A stretch of 64,000 nt of DNA, taken from the NCBI GenBank assembly GCA_015272325.1, contig JACYLU010000009.1:62001-126000 (forward strand). Reading direction: 5' to 3'. This DNA is from Synechococcales cyanobacterium C42_A2020_086 (GTDB lineage Bacteria; Cyanobacteriota; Cyanobacteriia; Elainellales; Elainellaceae). The notes under the pieces were generated by a model. It worked only from the letters and a program-made list of their open reading frames with translations. It searched no databases and had not been told where the DNA came from. Of this stretch, positions 26,623-36,393 are shown piece by piece. Numbering within the stretch: the first letter of the stretch is position 1; each line of letters begins with the position of its first letter. A program made the position numbers and the translations under genes.

Positions 26623-27945
26623 CTAAACTGACCCAACGGCAACGGTAGCTGCCAAATCTGTTGCGCTTTCGGGACCCACAAGCGAGACATAGGGTTGAGT
26701 TAAATAGCGCTGTATGGCTTGCTGAATGTCCTCAGCCGTGACAGCAGCAACACTCTGCTGAAACTGCTCGTCGAAATCAACGCCGAGGTTGAGGGTTTCA
26801 TACCAGCCAAAGATCTGGGCAATCTGGGCATTGCTTTGTTTGCCTAGGGCATATTGTCCCAGCAGCTTGTTTTTAGCGGTTTGCAACTCTTCGGGGGTCA
26901 GCAGTTCGCGATGTAGCCGATCGACCTCGTGATGCAGCCCTTCTAAGGCAATGGCCGCATTCTCGGGAGCCGTGCCAATGTACATTACAAAGTGAGAAGT
27001 ATCCAAGCGGGTGGGGTAAAAGGCGGAGACATCATAGGCTAGGCCACGCTTTTCCCGCAGCTCCACAAACAGCCGACTCGATAGCCCATTTCCTAAGTAG
27101 GTATTGAGCAGTTTTAAGGCAATGTGGTCTGCCTCTTGCACCGATGCGGCTAGATAGCCTAGCATCACAATTGCCTGCTGGGTGTCTTGAACAGTGACCG
27201 CTCGTTCGGGTTGCGGCAACACGGGCGGCAAGGACAAATGCGGTAACGGCAAGGGTTGCCCATTGAACTGAGGAGCCTGCCAATCGCCAAATACCCGATC
27301 GACCAGAGCAATAGCATCGTCTGGAGAAATTCGCCCCACAATGCTGATCACGCTGTTATCGGGGCGAAAGTAGGTCTGGTGATAACGCTGCAGGGCTTCC
27401 CGATCAAGCTCGGCAACCGTGGCTTCGGTGCCCAAGCTCGGCATTGCATAGGGATGATTGCGATAGAGAATCTGCCGCAGTTGGGTATTAGCAACGGCAA
27501 AGGGCTGTTCCTGCATCGAGCGAATGCCTTGCAATGCCAGCCGCCGCTCCAGCTCTACTTCCTCGACCGGAAAGGACGGAGAGCGCACTAGCTCCCCCAG
27601 AAGCGCCAGCATCTCAGGGAAATCTGCCGAAACGGTCTTGAGGCTAAGCAAGCAATAGTCGGGAGCGGCATCAGCTCCTAGACTAGCGCCCACCGACTCC
27701 ACCCGCTCTGCAATCTCCTGCGACGACAGCTGTTCCGTACCCTTGGTGATCACCGCCGACAGCAAATGAGACAGTCCGGCTTGTTCTAGAGGTTCATAAC
27801 GCCCTCCAGCTCGGATATAAAGCCGGGCGGCCACAATATCTGCTGCCGCGTTTTCCACCGTCAGAACCACCATGCCGTTGTCTAGCAGAGCGCGGTGGAC
27901 TGTGCGATTTTGCAGAGTATGGGGAGTGATCTGTTGAATCGTCAT
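26623..27945 (-). CDS. M16 peptidase family protein, inactive-type subunit
   Basis: Insulinase/processing-peptidase family protein of 440 aa. The position of the zinc motif HxxEH reads HLLSA (GLSHLLSAVITKGTEQL), so the catalytic glutamate and second histidine are lost. The family's C-terminal substrate arginine/tyrosine region is present (RGLAYDVSAFYPT). In bacteria and mitochondria such inactive subunits pair with an active one. The partner is the adjacent upstream gene (22-bp gap, same strand). The pair probably degrades or processes peptides in the cytoplasm or periplasm; no signal peptide is visible. Confidence 0.93.
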   Translation of the reverse strand: MTIQQITPHTLQNRTVHRALLDNGMVVLTVENAAADIVAARLYIRAGGRYEPLEQAGLSHLLSAVITKGTEQLSSQEIAERVESVGASLGADAAPDYCLLSLKTVSADFPEMLALLGELVRSPSFPVEEVELERRLALQGIRSMQEQPFAVANTQLRQILYRNHPYAMPSLGTEATVAELDREALQRYHQTYFRPDNSVISIVGRISPDDAIALVDRVFGDWQAPQFNGQPLPLPHLSLPPVLPQPERAVTVQDTQQAIVMLGYLAASVQEADHIALKLLNTYLGNGLSSRLFVELREKRGLAYDVSAFYPTRLDTSHFVMYIGTAPENAAIALEGLHHEVDRLHRELLTPEELQTAKNKLLGQYALGKQSNAQIAQIFGWYETLNLGVDFDEQFQQSVAAVTAEDIQQAIQRYLTQPYVSLVGPESATDLAATVAVGSV

Positions 27946-27967
27946 GAAATCATCCTAGCGTTCTGGG

Positions 27968-29287
27968 TCAAGTGGGTTGCAGCACCACTGCTCCATAGCG
28001 CATCGGCGAGAGGTACTGACTAGCCAACTGCTGCAAGTCCTCGGGCTGCAGTGATTGCACTATCCTAGGATAGGCCATAGCAAGTTCGGGTTGGGCGATG
28101 GTGCTGTAGTAGCCATACAGCCCTGCCAACTGGCTCGATGTTTCCGTTGAAAACGCATAGTCGTTACAGAGGAGCCGCTGGTAGCGAGCCAGCTCTGCAG
28201 CCGTGGGAGGAGTCATTGCCAGTTCCGAAAGCCGGTCGCCAATAATCGCTTCGACCGCATCAAGGTGTTTTGGATCGAGCCAGGCCGTCAGGGTAAATAG
28301 GCTAGAGTCTTGCTGCAGCGAAAAGCCGCTGCTAATGTCTTGCACCAGATGACGTTCTTCCCGCAGCTCACGCACCAATCGAGAGGAACGCCCACCTGCC
28401 AGCAGCACCGACAGCACATCCAGCCCATAGGCACTGGGCAGATGCTCAATGCCAGGACCCACCCAACCTAGCATCAGACGAGCCAGCCCCAAGCGTGGCA
28501 ACTCCAACACCTGCCGTCGAATCTCGGTGAGCGGCGGTTCAGCATCAACATGAGCTGGTGGACAGTCGGCACAGCTAGGAAACTGAGCAAAGGCGCGATT
28601 CAACAATTCCAGCGTTGGCTCCCAGGCCACATCGCCCACCACGACAACGGTCATATTCTCAGGCTGGTAGTGGGCCCGATGAAAACAACGCATTTCTTGG
28701 GGCGAGCGCTCGAGCAACCCGGCTGGCTCTCCCAAAATGGGGCGACCGTAAGGATGGTGCCGGTACAGCGTCTCTAGCAGCACCTGAAACCCCAGCGCAT
28801 CGGGATCGTCTAGCGATTGGCGAATTTCTTCGAGCACCACATCTCGCTCTAGATCAAACTCGGCGTCGGGAATGGTGGCATGAAGCAACAAATCGGCAAG
28901 ATGGGGCAGCGTCTCGGGCAGATCGGAGGCAGCAGTGCTGATGTAGAAGTGAGCGTAGTCGTGGCTCGTGGCCGCATTCGTGACCCCACCCCGACTTTCA
29001 ATGATGTGGTCGAAGTGGCCGGGCGGCAGTTGTTCGGTGCCCTTGAAGATCATATGTTCCAAGAAATGCGCCATCCCGAACCAGGGTTCAGGCTCCTGGG
29101 CTGCCCCTGCCCTCACCCAGACATCGACCGTGACAACCGGAGTAACGGGCACCTGCTGATGAATCACCAATAGCCCGTTATCCAATCTGAAGCGGTGAGC
29201 TGGAAAACTCTCGACATCAAGAAATTCTGTTTTCAGAAGTGCAACCAAGCGACTTCCCTTCCGTAAGATTGAAGTGCGTAATTTCAC
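27968..29287 (-). CDS. M16 zinc peptidase, catalytic subunit
   Basis: Zinc-dependent processing peptidase of 439 aa with an intact HxxEH motif (HFLEHMIFKGTEQLPPGHFD) and the downstream zinc-ligand glutamate region (ERDVVLEEIRQSLDD). The start is a GTG at 29287; a TTG 13 codons further in is an alternative, and the first homologous residues begin near LKTEFLDVESFPAHRF. Its C-terminal half has the R/Y region REERHLVQDISSGFS. It lies just upstream of the inactive M16 gene, so a heterodimer is expected, as known for bacterial M16B pairs. Confidence 0.94.
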   Translation of the reverse strand: MKLRTSILRKGSRLVALLKTEFLDVESFPAHRFRLDNGLLVIHQQVPVTPVVTVDVWVRAGAAQEPEPWFGMAHFLEHMIFKGTEQLPPGHFDHIIESRGGVTNAATSHDYAHFYISTAASDLPETLPHLADLLLHATIPDAEFDLERDVVLEEIRQSLDDPDALGFQVLLETLYRHHPYGRPILGEPAGLLERSPQEMRCFHRAHYQPENMTVVVVGDVAWEPTLELLNRAFAQFPSCADCPPAHVDAEPPLTEIRRQVLELPRLGLARLMLGWVGPGIEHLPSAYGLDVLSVLLAGGRSSRLVRELREERHLVQDISSGFSLQQDSSLFTLTAWLDPKHLDAVEAIIGDRLSELAMTPPTAAELARYQRLLCNDYAFSTETSSQLAGLYGYYSTIAQPELAMAYPRIVQSLQPEDLQQLASQYLSPMRYGAVVLQPT

Positions 29288-29544
29288 TATCCTAGCGCCT
29301 TTTGCTCCAGAATTGGAGCTTTATGCAAATTGAGGACAACTGCCATGCTGCCTTTGCATCCCCAGAGATACGCAAACCTGTGACCCTGGGCAGAATGTTG
29401 TGGGATTCGCTGATCATCGGTGCGGTTTTTACGGACTTTTGGGCAACCTAAACCAGATGGTTCCCAAGGCTGAAATCAAGATGTTCTCCCCGCGAACAGC
29501 ATCGAGTAGCCGCAGCCACCTTTGACCATATAAGAACTTTACCG

Positions 29545-31014
29545 ATGGGGCAAGTGGACATGCAAGGATGGAACGACCCGCTAAACGTTCGACGACCGTC
29601 TCAAATCATCTCCACGACCCAGGAGGTGAATCGAGACACCACTCCACTAATGCCACAAGTGATGTCACAAGCGATGCCACCAGACCCGGCTCCAGACAGT
29701 GCCCAGGACAAGATTCGCCAGCAGTTTGATTACGGTCCCTACCCGCGCATTCCGCTAGACACTTCTCCCAAAGGGGACTACAACGATTTGTTTCGGCATA
29801 GTCTGGTGACGGCGGCCTATCTGCGGCATCGTCGGGTTGTGGACACACACGACAAGGTGATCCTAGATGCTGGCTGTGGGTCAGGCTACAAGGCGCTGGT
29901 GCTCGCTCTGGCGAATCCGGGAGCCAAAATTGTCGGTATTGATCTGTCGGAAAAATCAGTGGAGCTGGCGCGGCAGCGGTTGCAGTTTCATGGGGTTGAG
30001 AATGCCGAATTTTACCCGCTGAAACTGGAGCAGGTCGGCGAGCTGGGGCTGGAGTTCGACTACATTAACTGCGATGAGGTGCTGTATCTGCTCCCCGATC
30101 CGGCGGCCGGGCTGCGGGCAATGAAATCGGTGCTGAAACCCGATGGCATTCTGCGCACGAATCTGCACAGCCTCTATCAGCGCTTTTTGTTCTACCGCGC
30201 CCAAACCCTATTCCAGTTTCTCGGCTTACTCGACACCCCACCTGGAGACCTGGAGGAAACCGTCGTCATTGAAACGATGAATGCCCTCAAGAACGACGTC
30301 CGGCTCAAAGCAGAAACCTGGATGGGACGAAATCTAGAACAGATTACCCCCGACAAAATGAAAGAGTATCTAGGGGCCAATTTTCTGCTGATTGGCGATA
30401 CCGGCTACACGATTCCCCAACTGTTTGCCTTGCTAGAGCAGGTGGATTTGGAGTTCGTCAGTATGGTGGAGTGGCGGCATTGGGACGTTACGGAATTGTT
30501 TCAAGACCCGGATAATCTGCCCGCGTTTTGGGGCATGAGTTTGGCGACCGCCTCAATTCAGGAAAGGCTGCATGTCTTTGAGCTGCTCCATCCCGTGAAT
30601 CGTCTGCTGGATTTCTGGTGCGCCCATCCTGGACCCGCTGGGGTGCCTGTAGACGACTGGAGTGACGCTGAATGGCAGACGGCAGTTGTGCATCTGCATC
30701 CGCAGTTGAGAACCGCCGACTTGAAAGATGATCTAATCCGCTGCATCCAAACCGCCAAGCCCTTCGAAATTAGCCGCTTTGTGACGCTGCCCACCTTGGC
30801 TCCCGTGCTGCTAGAAGCCAGCGTGGCCGCCTGTTTGCTGCCGCTCTGGGATGGACCCCAGCCGATTCAAGCCCTAGCTGAGCGATACCGACAGGTGCGC
30901 CCCGTCGATCCGGTAACGCTGGAACCCGTATTGGCGGCGGATGCGCTGGTGGCGGTACGAGAGATGCTGAATCGGCTCGATGCGTTCTTGTATGTGCTGC
31001 TGGAATCGGCCTAG
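29545..31014 (+). CDS. Class I SAM-dependent methyltransferase next to pilin
   Basis: Protein of 489 aa. Motif I is LDAGCGSGYKALVLA (about 110-125), followed by IVGIDLSEKSVELARQRL and INCDEVLYLLPDP, which are motifs II and III of a class I methyltransferase. A leader of about 50 residues and the block QFDYGPYPRIPLDTSPKGDYN precede it. The C-terminal 200 residues (LLHPVNRLLDFWCAHPG ...) are a separate domain I cannot name. Methylated substrate is unknown. It is 110 bp upstream of the pilin gene on the same strand. A role in modifying pilin or a pilus glycan is a reasonable guess from context but not shown by the sequence. Confidence 0.88.
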   Translation: MGQVDMQGWNDPLNVRRPSQIISTTQEVNRDTTPLMPQVMSQAMPPDPAPDSAQDKIRQQFDYGPYPRIPLDTSPKGDYNDLFRHSLVTAAYLRHRRVVDTHDKVILDAGCGSGYKALVLALANPGAKIVGIDLSEKSVELARQRLQFHGVENAEFYPLKLEQVGELGLEFDYINCDEVLYLLPDPAAGLRAMKSVLKPDGILRTNLHSLYQRFLFYRAQTLFQFLGLLDTPPGDLEETVVIETMNALKNDVRLKAETWMGRNLEQITPDKMKEYLGANFLLIGDTGYTIPQLFALLEQVDLEFVSMVEWRHWDVTELFQDPDNLPAFWGMSLATASIQERLHVFELLHPVNRLLDFWCAHPGPAGVPVDDWSDAEWQTAVVHLHPQLRTADLKDDLIRCIQTAKPFEISRFVTLPTLAPVLLEASVAACLLPLWDGPQPIQALAERYRQVRPVDPVTLEPVLAADALVAVREMLNRLDAFLYVLLESA

Positions 31015-31124
31015 CTCAGGCTAGAAAATTTTTACTGGGGTTGATATGAAAGCAAAAGCAGGTGGGCAAGTTATATCCAGGAGTTAGAAATCAGTACCCC
31101 GCAACTCAAGGAGACGATTCACCT

Positions 31125-31595
31125 ATGAAGTCCGAATTAAAAGCAAAATTTTTGCAGCACCTGCTCAGCAAAAAGCAAGAAAACGAAGGATTCACCCTGA
31201 TTGAACTGCTGGTGGTGATCATCATCATCGGGATTCTGGCGGCAATTGCTCTGCCTTCCTTCCTCAACCAGGCCAACAAAGCTCGCCAGTCGGAAGCTCA
31301 AACCTACGTGGGATCTATCAACCGGGCACAGCAGGCATTCTACCTGGAAAAGCAAACCTTCACCAACCAGCTCTCGAGCTTGGAACTGGGCATCCGCTCC
31401 AACACCGACTTCTACACCTACACCATTCCCGAGGGCACTACAGCTACCGCTCTGGCAAACGCACAGCCGAAGGGCGCGCTGAGAGGCTATGCCGGTCGAG
31501 TGTGGCTGGGACTGGCAAGCGGCAACGCTACTACCCTAGCGAAAGTGTGTGAAGGCAACACGGGTGCAGTCCCGAACTGCCCTGTTGGCACCTGA
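31125..31595 (+). CDS. pilA: Type IV major pilin-like protein
   Basis: Prepilin of 156 aa. The ATG at 31125 follows AAGGAGA; the frame is open to 31062 but lacks a ribosome site there. Leader of 22 residues ends in Gly22, cleavage before Phe23 (FTLIELLVVIIIIGILAAIA), with the conserved Glu at mature position 5. The hydrophobic helix is followed by a globular part with two C-terminal cysteines (KVCEGNTGAVPNC) that can form the usual disulfide loop. Type IV pili drive twitching motility and phototaxis in cyanobacteria, so this gene links functionally to the pix operon. A strong terminator follows directly. Confidence 0.95.
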   Translation: MKSELKAKFLQHLLSKKQENEGFTLIELLVVIIIIGILAAIALPSFLNQANKARQSEAQTYVGSINRAQQAFYLEKQTFTNQLSSLELGIRSNTDFYTYTIPEGTTATALANAQPKGALRGYAGRVWLGLASGNATTLAKVCEGNTGAVPNCPVGT

Positions 31596-31618
31596 TGCAT
31601 TCAAATTCTTAAACGTGT

Positions 31619-31657
31619 AAGGCTACTGGGATTCCCTGGTAGCCTTCCCGGTTTTTT
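31619..31657 (+). terminator. Rho-independent terminator after the pilin gene
   Basis: AAGGCTAC pairs with GTAGCCTT, extended by two G-U and two G-C pairs to about 12 bp, loop of four bases, then CCCGG and a run of six T. It begins 24 bp after the pilin stop. It would insulate the abundant pilin transcript from the glycosyltransferase genes. Confidence 0.88.
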
Positions 31658-31768
31658 AGGGTAAGGAGGTGGGAGATGAGCCAAAAACGATTCCTTCACT
31701 CGCAGGACGAGTAGTGCATTACCTTAAGATGAAGGGAATGCTAGGGCGATGAAGATCTGTGGACATCG

Positions 31769-34048
31769 GTGGACATCGCGGCGATGGGTGGGGCTTTGCA
31801 CTTCGATCAGTTTGACTTGTTGACCCGTCAGGCGGCACTAGCACTGGCCGCTGGGCAGTATAAGGACGCAGCAGCAGCCTACGAAGAGTTAGTGGCCGTA
31901 CAGCCCGACGTGATCAGTCACCGCTGGCGGCTGGGGCTTGCCTATGCGCTGCAGGGGTTTGAAGCAGAAGCACAGATGGTCTGGTCGCTGTCGCTAGCGG
32001 AGATCGAGTCGGAGCAGCCGGAACAGCACGAGGCAAGTGCACAAGAGCTGCTGCAACTCCTGCTTTCAACCGCCGCCGAGCAACAGACGCAAGCAGCTTA
32101 CCTCACCGCTTGGCGGTTGCGGCAGCAGATCCGCGAGCTGGACCCGACGCATCTGGAAAACCTGATTCAGCTGGTGCAGCTTTCGGTTCACTTAGAGCAG
32201 CATCCGGGTGAAGTGCTGGTGCAAACCGGGTTAACTGAACTGCTCAAAACGGCTGCCATTTCGCCCGAGCAAGCAGAGACGCTGTCAAATCAACTGCTAG
32301 AGCTGTTGCGCTTGCTGCTCGATCAGGCGTACGAGCATCTCGCCGTCTACGATTTCGCCGAAGCCAGTGCGCTTCATATTCGAGATAGAGCAGCGCTAGA
32401 GCAGGTGATTCAGTCCCGCGTTCACCACATTGCCTATGTGATGAAGTATGTGGTTCCTGCCTGCCGTCTAGCGGAGGTGGTGCGGCAATGCAACCCTAGC
32501 TCGCTGTGGGCGCTGCGATTTCTCAGTATTTTCTACCGCTTCAATCATCAGTATGCGCAGTCGATCCAGACGGCCCAGCGCTATGTTGAACTGTGTCAAA
32601 CCCGAACTGAGCGGCTCGTGGGCAATGCCCTGCTGTTGCAAGCCCTTGTGCGGGCCGGCAGCGATTGGCAGTCTGCCTTTGCCGTGTATGAACAACAACG
32701 AGCACTGCTACACGACTGGCTGCACGATGAGCCAACTCCTACAAATATAAACGCCGATGAGCCGCCCGATATTACGCTATTCACGGTGTCTTTCTGCAAT
32801 TTTCCCTACTTCGTAGACGCGCCACAGCAAATTCGTCCGCTGCAAAATCAAGTTGCGCAGCGCTATCAGCAGCAATTAGTTGCCCATTTTAATCAGCAGC
32901 ACGGAGCCGGGGCTTGGCAGCGCCGTTTTGCTCCACGCCGTCCGACCTCTAGCCGTAAAGTGCTGCGGATTGGCTATATTTGCCGATTTTTTCAGCGGCA
33001 TTCCGTGGGCTGGCTGGCACGCTGGCTGCTGCACTATCACGACCGCGAGCAGTTTGACATTTACACCTACCACATTCAGCGAGCCGAGGTGGATGCTTTC
33101 GGGCAGCGCTGGTTTGTGGACCCCGTGACTCGCGCCTGCTGCTTTAGCGGTGACGATCTGGGCGTCGCTCAGGCCATTTACGACGACGAGATTGATATTT
33201 TGGTCGATCTTGATAGCCTGACGGTCGATCAAACCTGCGGCGTCATGGCGCTGAAGCCCGCTCCGATCCAAGTTTCCTGGCTCGGACTCGATGCCACCGG
33301 GCTACCCACGATCGATTACTTTATTGCCGATCCCTATGTGCTGCCCGAGTCGGCTCAAAACTACTACCAAGAACGCATCTGGCGCTTGCCTCACACCTAT
33401 ATTGCCGTCGATGGCTTTGAAGTCGGCATTCCCTCGCTGCGGCGGGCCGACCTGGAAATTCCTGAAAACGCGGTTATCTACTTCAGCTCTCAGACCGCGC
33501 TCAAGCGCCACCCCGATACGGTGCGCCTGCAAATGCGTATTCTGAAGGCAGTGCCCCACAGCTATTTTTTGATCAAGGGCTTTGGCGATCAGCAAGGCGT
33601 GCAGGCTTTATTTGAAGCCATTGCGACCGAGGAAGGCGTCTCCCCAGAACGGCTGCGGTTTCTACCTTCTGCCCCCAGCGAAGAAACCCACCGCGCCGAT
33701 CTCGCCATTGCCGATGTGGTGCTGGATACCTATCCCTACAACGGAGCCACGACAACACTGGAAACCCTGTGGATGGGCATTCCGCTCGTGACTCGGGTGG
33801 GGCAACAGTTTGCCGCCCGCAACAGCTACACAATGATGATCAATGCCGGCATTACCGAAGGTATTGCTTGGACTGATCAGGAATACATCGACTGGGGCAT
33901 TCGTTTGGGGCAAGATGTGGAATTACGGCAGCAGATTAGCTGGCAATTACATCAGTCGCGCCAAACCTCGCCGCTGTGGAATGCCAAGCAGTTTGCTCAA
34001 GACATGGAACGTGCCTATCTAGAAATGTGGCAGCAGTACTGCGAATAG
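31769..34048 (+). CDS. OGT-like (GT41/SPINDLY) glycosyltransferase with TPR-like N terminus, copy 1
   Basis: Protein of up to 759 aa related to O-linked N-acetylglucosamine transferases. The annotated start is a GTG; the ATG five codons on (31784) is an alternative. Residues 1-365 are helical and TPR-like. The C-terminal half (about 390-750) is the GT41 catalytic region: RIGYICRFFQRHSVGWLARW, DEIDILVDLD, PIQVSWLGLDATGLPTIDYF, YFSSQTALKRHPDTV and IADVVLDTYPYNGATTTLE. Such enzymes add sugars to Ser/Thr of proteins. Position right after the pilin gene makes pilin a likely acceptor, which is inference. A second copy follows 33 bp later. Confidence 0.93.
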   Translation: MDIAAMGGALHFDQFDLLTRQAALALAAGQYKDAAAAYEELVAVQPDVISHRWRLGLAYALQGFEAEAQMVWSLSLAEIESEQPEQHEASAQELLQLLLSTAAEQQTQAAYLTAWRLRQQIRELDPTHLENLIQLVQLSVHLEQHPGEVLVQTGLTELLKTAAISPEQAETLSNQLLELLRLLLDQAYEHLAVYDFAEASALHIRDRAALEQVIQSRVHHIAYVMKYVVPACRLAEVVRQCNPSSLWALRFLSIFYRFNHQYAQSIQTAQRYVELCQTRTERLVGNALLLQALVRAGSDWQSAFAVYEQQRALLHDWLHDEPTPTNINADEPPDITLFTVSFCNFPYFVDAPQQIRPLQNQVAQRYQQQLVAHFNQQHGAGAWQRRFAPRRPTSSRKVLRIGYICRFFQRHSVGWLARWLLHYHDREQFDIYTYHIQRAEVDAFGQRWFVDPVTRACCFSGDDLGVAQAIYDDEIDILVDLDSLTVDQTCGVMALKPAPIQVSWLGLDATGLPTIDYFIADPYVLPESAQNYYQERIWRLPHTYIAVDGFEVGIPSLRRADLEIPENAVIYFSSQTALKRHPDTVRLQMRILKAVPHSYFLIKGFGDQQGVQALFEAIATEEGVSPERLRFLPSAPSEETHRADLAIADVVLDTYPYNGATTTLETLWMGIPLVTRVGQQFAARNSYTMMINAGITEGIAWTDQEYIDWGIRLGQDVELRQQISWQLHQSRQTSPLWNAKQFAQDMERAYLEMWQQYCE

Positions 34049-34081
34049 CATTGATGATGATTCTGAGCATAATTTTTTGAT

Positions 34082-36313
34082 ATGATTTCTGGCTCACCAA
34101 TCGAATTACAGCAACAGGCTGCTGCCGCACTGCAGAACGGCAATTACACTAGCGCCATCCAGCACTATGAAGCCCTCATCGCCGCTCAGCCCCAGGAGCG
34201 TGGGCACTACTGGCATCTAGGATTAGCGTACCTGCTACAGGGCGAAGAAGCAGCCGCCCAGATGACCTGGCTACTGGTATTAGCCGACGCCAATGAGTCC
34301 GATGCGGCTCTCTGGACCGCCGAACTTGCTCAGCTCCTCGAATCCGAAGCGCACCGCCAAATGGACGCTGGTCGTCTCGATCGAGCTTGGGGACTATGGC
34401 ACCACCGCCACCAGCTCAATCCACTCGATGCGACGCCGCTCCTGCAAGCACTACAGGTAGCCCTCCACGACGAGGGGTTGCTGGAGATGACACTGCTGCA
34501 CTCGGAACTCATCGAAGCGCTGCAAGCGGCCGCTCCCCAGAGCCTCGATCATGAACTGGTCATGGAAGTATTGTCAGCGCTGTTGGCCAAAAACCTGCCG
34601 CATCCGGTGATCCTGGAAGTGGTAAGTGCCTGTTTACCGCAGGTGCAGCATTATGGACCGCATCGTCAATGCCTGCTGCCGCTACTGCGCCAGTGTGCTG
34701 AGCATCTGGGCTACACCGTCAAAGATCGAGCACTTGCCTGCCGCTATGGAGAGATCTGTTTGCAGCTTGCTCCTCGGGATGCGGCAACTCTGTCGCTGCT
34801 GGCATACCTCTACCCGTTCACTCAGGAATATGACAAAGCCATCGAGTGTGCTCGTCAATCCTATGGGCTGGCTGAAACTGCTGAAGAAAAACTTCTCGGT
34901 CACGCTCTGCTGCTGCGTACGTTGATCCACGCCGGCAACCACTGGCCGGAAGCAGCTCTTCTGTTTGAGCAGCAGCACACTCTGCTTCGGGAGTGGCTAC
35001 AATCTGGACTGCTGAATCCCGAAGCTCCGCCGAGCCTGGCCCTGCTGACTTCGTCGTTCTTTCCCTTCCCTTACCTAGCTGATGCACCCCAGATCCAGCG
35101 GTCCCTGCAAAATCAAGTAGCGCAGCGTTGTCAGGCTGGCATCGAAGCCCATCTGGCGCAGCAGTTGGGAGCAGACTACCGCACGCAGTTGTTTCCGCTG
35201 CGTTCCCGATTGCCCAGTACTCGCATGCTGCGCATTGCCTACCTGTCCGGGCATTTTCGGCGTCACTCGATTGGCTGGCTATCGCGCTGGCTGTTTCAGC
35301 ATCATGACCCGGAGCGGTTTGAGGTATATGCTTATTTTCTGCAATCGCCGGTGGATGACTTCGGGCAGCGCTGGTTTGTGGACTGGGCAACCCGTGCCTG
35401 CTGCTTTGAGGGGCATGTCCAGGGCATCGCTCAAGCCATCTACGAGGATGAAATTGATATTTTGATCGATGTTGATACGGTCAGCAGTCAGCCCGCCTGT
35501 GCTGTCATGGCGCTGAAGCCTGCTCCGGTTCAAGTTTCCTGGCTAGGACTCGATGCATCCGGGTTACCTGCCATAGACTACTTCCTTGCCGATCCCTATG
35601 TGTTGCCCGAGTCGGCTCAGGACTATTACCAGGAACGCATCTGGCGCTTGCCTCACACCTACATTGCCGTCGATGGCTTCGAGGTGGGAACACCAACTCT
35701 GCGCCGCGATCATTTGGGTATTCCAGGTGATGCTGTGATCTACTTCAGTGCTCAGGCTGCCTTCAAGCGTCATCCGGATACGGTGCGGGCGCAGATGCGT
35801 ATTCTGAAGTCGGTGCCCCACAGCTATTTCTTGATCAAAGGCGTGGGCGATCAGGCAGCTATGCAGCAGTTTTTTGTAGACCTTGCTGCCAGCGAAGGCG
35901 TCTCGCCAGATCGGCTGCGGTTTTTGCCAATTGTGGAGTCGGAAGAAACTCACCGCGCCAATCTCGCCATTGCCGATGTGGTGCTGGATACCTATCCCTA
36001 TAACGGAGCCACGACAACGCTGGAAACCCTGTGGATGGGCGTTCCGCTCGTGACCCGGGTAGGACAGCAGTTCACCGCTCGCAACAGCTACACAATGATG
36101 ATCAACGCCGGCATCACCGAGGGCATTGCCTGGACCGAGGAGGAATACGTGAACTGGGGCATTCGCCTAGGGATGGATCCTGCTCTGCGGCAGCAAATTT
36201 CCTGGCGACTGAAGCGATCTCGGCAAACTGCCCCTCTATGGAATGCCCGCCAATTTACTCGCGACATAGAAGCCGCCTACGAGCAGATGTGGCAGCAGAG
36301 AGGTCAGCACTAG
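34082..36313 (+). CDS. OGT-like (GT41/SPINDLY) glycosyltransferase with TPR-like N terminus, copy 2
   Basis: Paralogue of the preceding gene, 743 aa from an ATG at 34082. The same layout holds: TPR-like helices (about 1-365) and GT41 region with RIAYLSGHFRRHSIGWLSRW, DEIDILIDVD, PVQVSWLGLDASGLPAIDYF, YFSAQAAFKRHPDTV and IADVVLDTYPYNGATTTLE. The catalytic halves of the two copies are nearly the same over long DNA stretches, while the N-terminal halves differ strongly. This suggests different acceptor recognition with the same sugar transfer. Both genes are probably one transcript started between the pilin terminator and 31769. Confidence 0.93.
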   Translation: MISGSPIELQQQAAAALQNGNYTSAIQHYEALIAAQPQERGHYWHLGLAYLLQGEEAAAQMTWLLVLADANESDAALWTAELAQLLESEAHRQMDAGRLDRAWGLWHHRHQLNPLDATPLLQALQVALHDEGLLEMTLLHSELIEALQAAAPQSLDHELVMEVLSALLAKNLPHPVILEVVSACLPQVQHYGPHRQCLLPLLRQCAEHLGYTVKDRALACRYGEICLQLAPRDAATLSLLAYLYPFTQEYDKAIECARQSYGLAETAEEKLLGHALLLRTLIHAGNHWPEAALLFEQQHTLLREWLQSGLLNPEAPPSLALLTSSFFPFPYLADAPQIQRSLQNQVAQRCQAGIEAHLAQQLGADYRTQLFPLRSRLPSTRMLRIAYLSGHFRRHSIGWLSRWLFQHHDPERFEVYAYFLQSPVDDFGQRWFVDWATRACCFEGHVQGIAQAIYEDEIDILIDVDTVSSQPACAVMALKPAPVQVSWLGLDASGLPAIDYFLADPYVLPESAQDYYQERIWRLPHTYIAVDGFEVGTPTLRRDHLGIPGDAVIYFSAQAAFKRHPDTVRAQMRILKSVPHSYFLIKGVGDQAAMQQFFVDLAASEGVSPDRLRFLPIVESEETHRANLAIADVVLDTYPYNGATTTLETLWMGVPLVTRVGQQFTARNSYTMMINAGITEGIAWTEEEYVNWGIRLGMDPALRQQISWRLKRSRQTAPLWNARQFTRDIEAAYEQMWQQRGQH

Positions 36314-36330
36314 TCCACTGAAGTCAAGGC

Positions 36331-36383
36331 ACTTTTTCAAATTTTTTCAAATTGAGATTTCAGAAAATTTGAGATTTCAAATT
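36331..36383. repeat. AT-rich short direct repeats
   Basis: TTTTTTCAAA and GAGATTTCA-type segments are each repeated in the 80-bp gap between convergent glycosyltransferase and VOC genes. They resemble the small tandem duplications seen elsewhere in the window. Confidence 0.6.
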
Positions 36384-36393
36384 AAACATCCGT

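Noticed and set aside
26623-27945. Inactive M16 subunit as a pseudogene
   Set aside because: The frame is intact and of full length, and loss of HxxEH in one partner is normal for this family.
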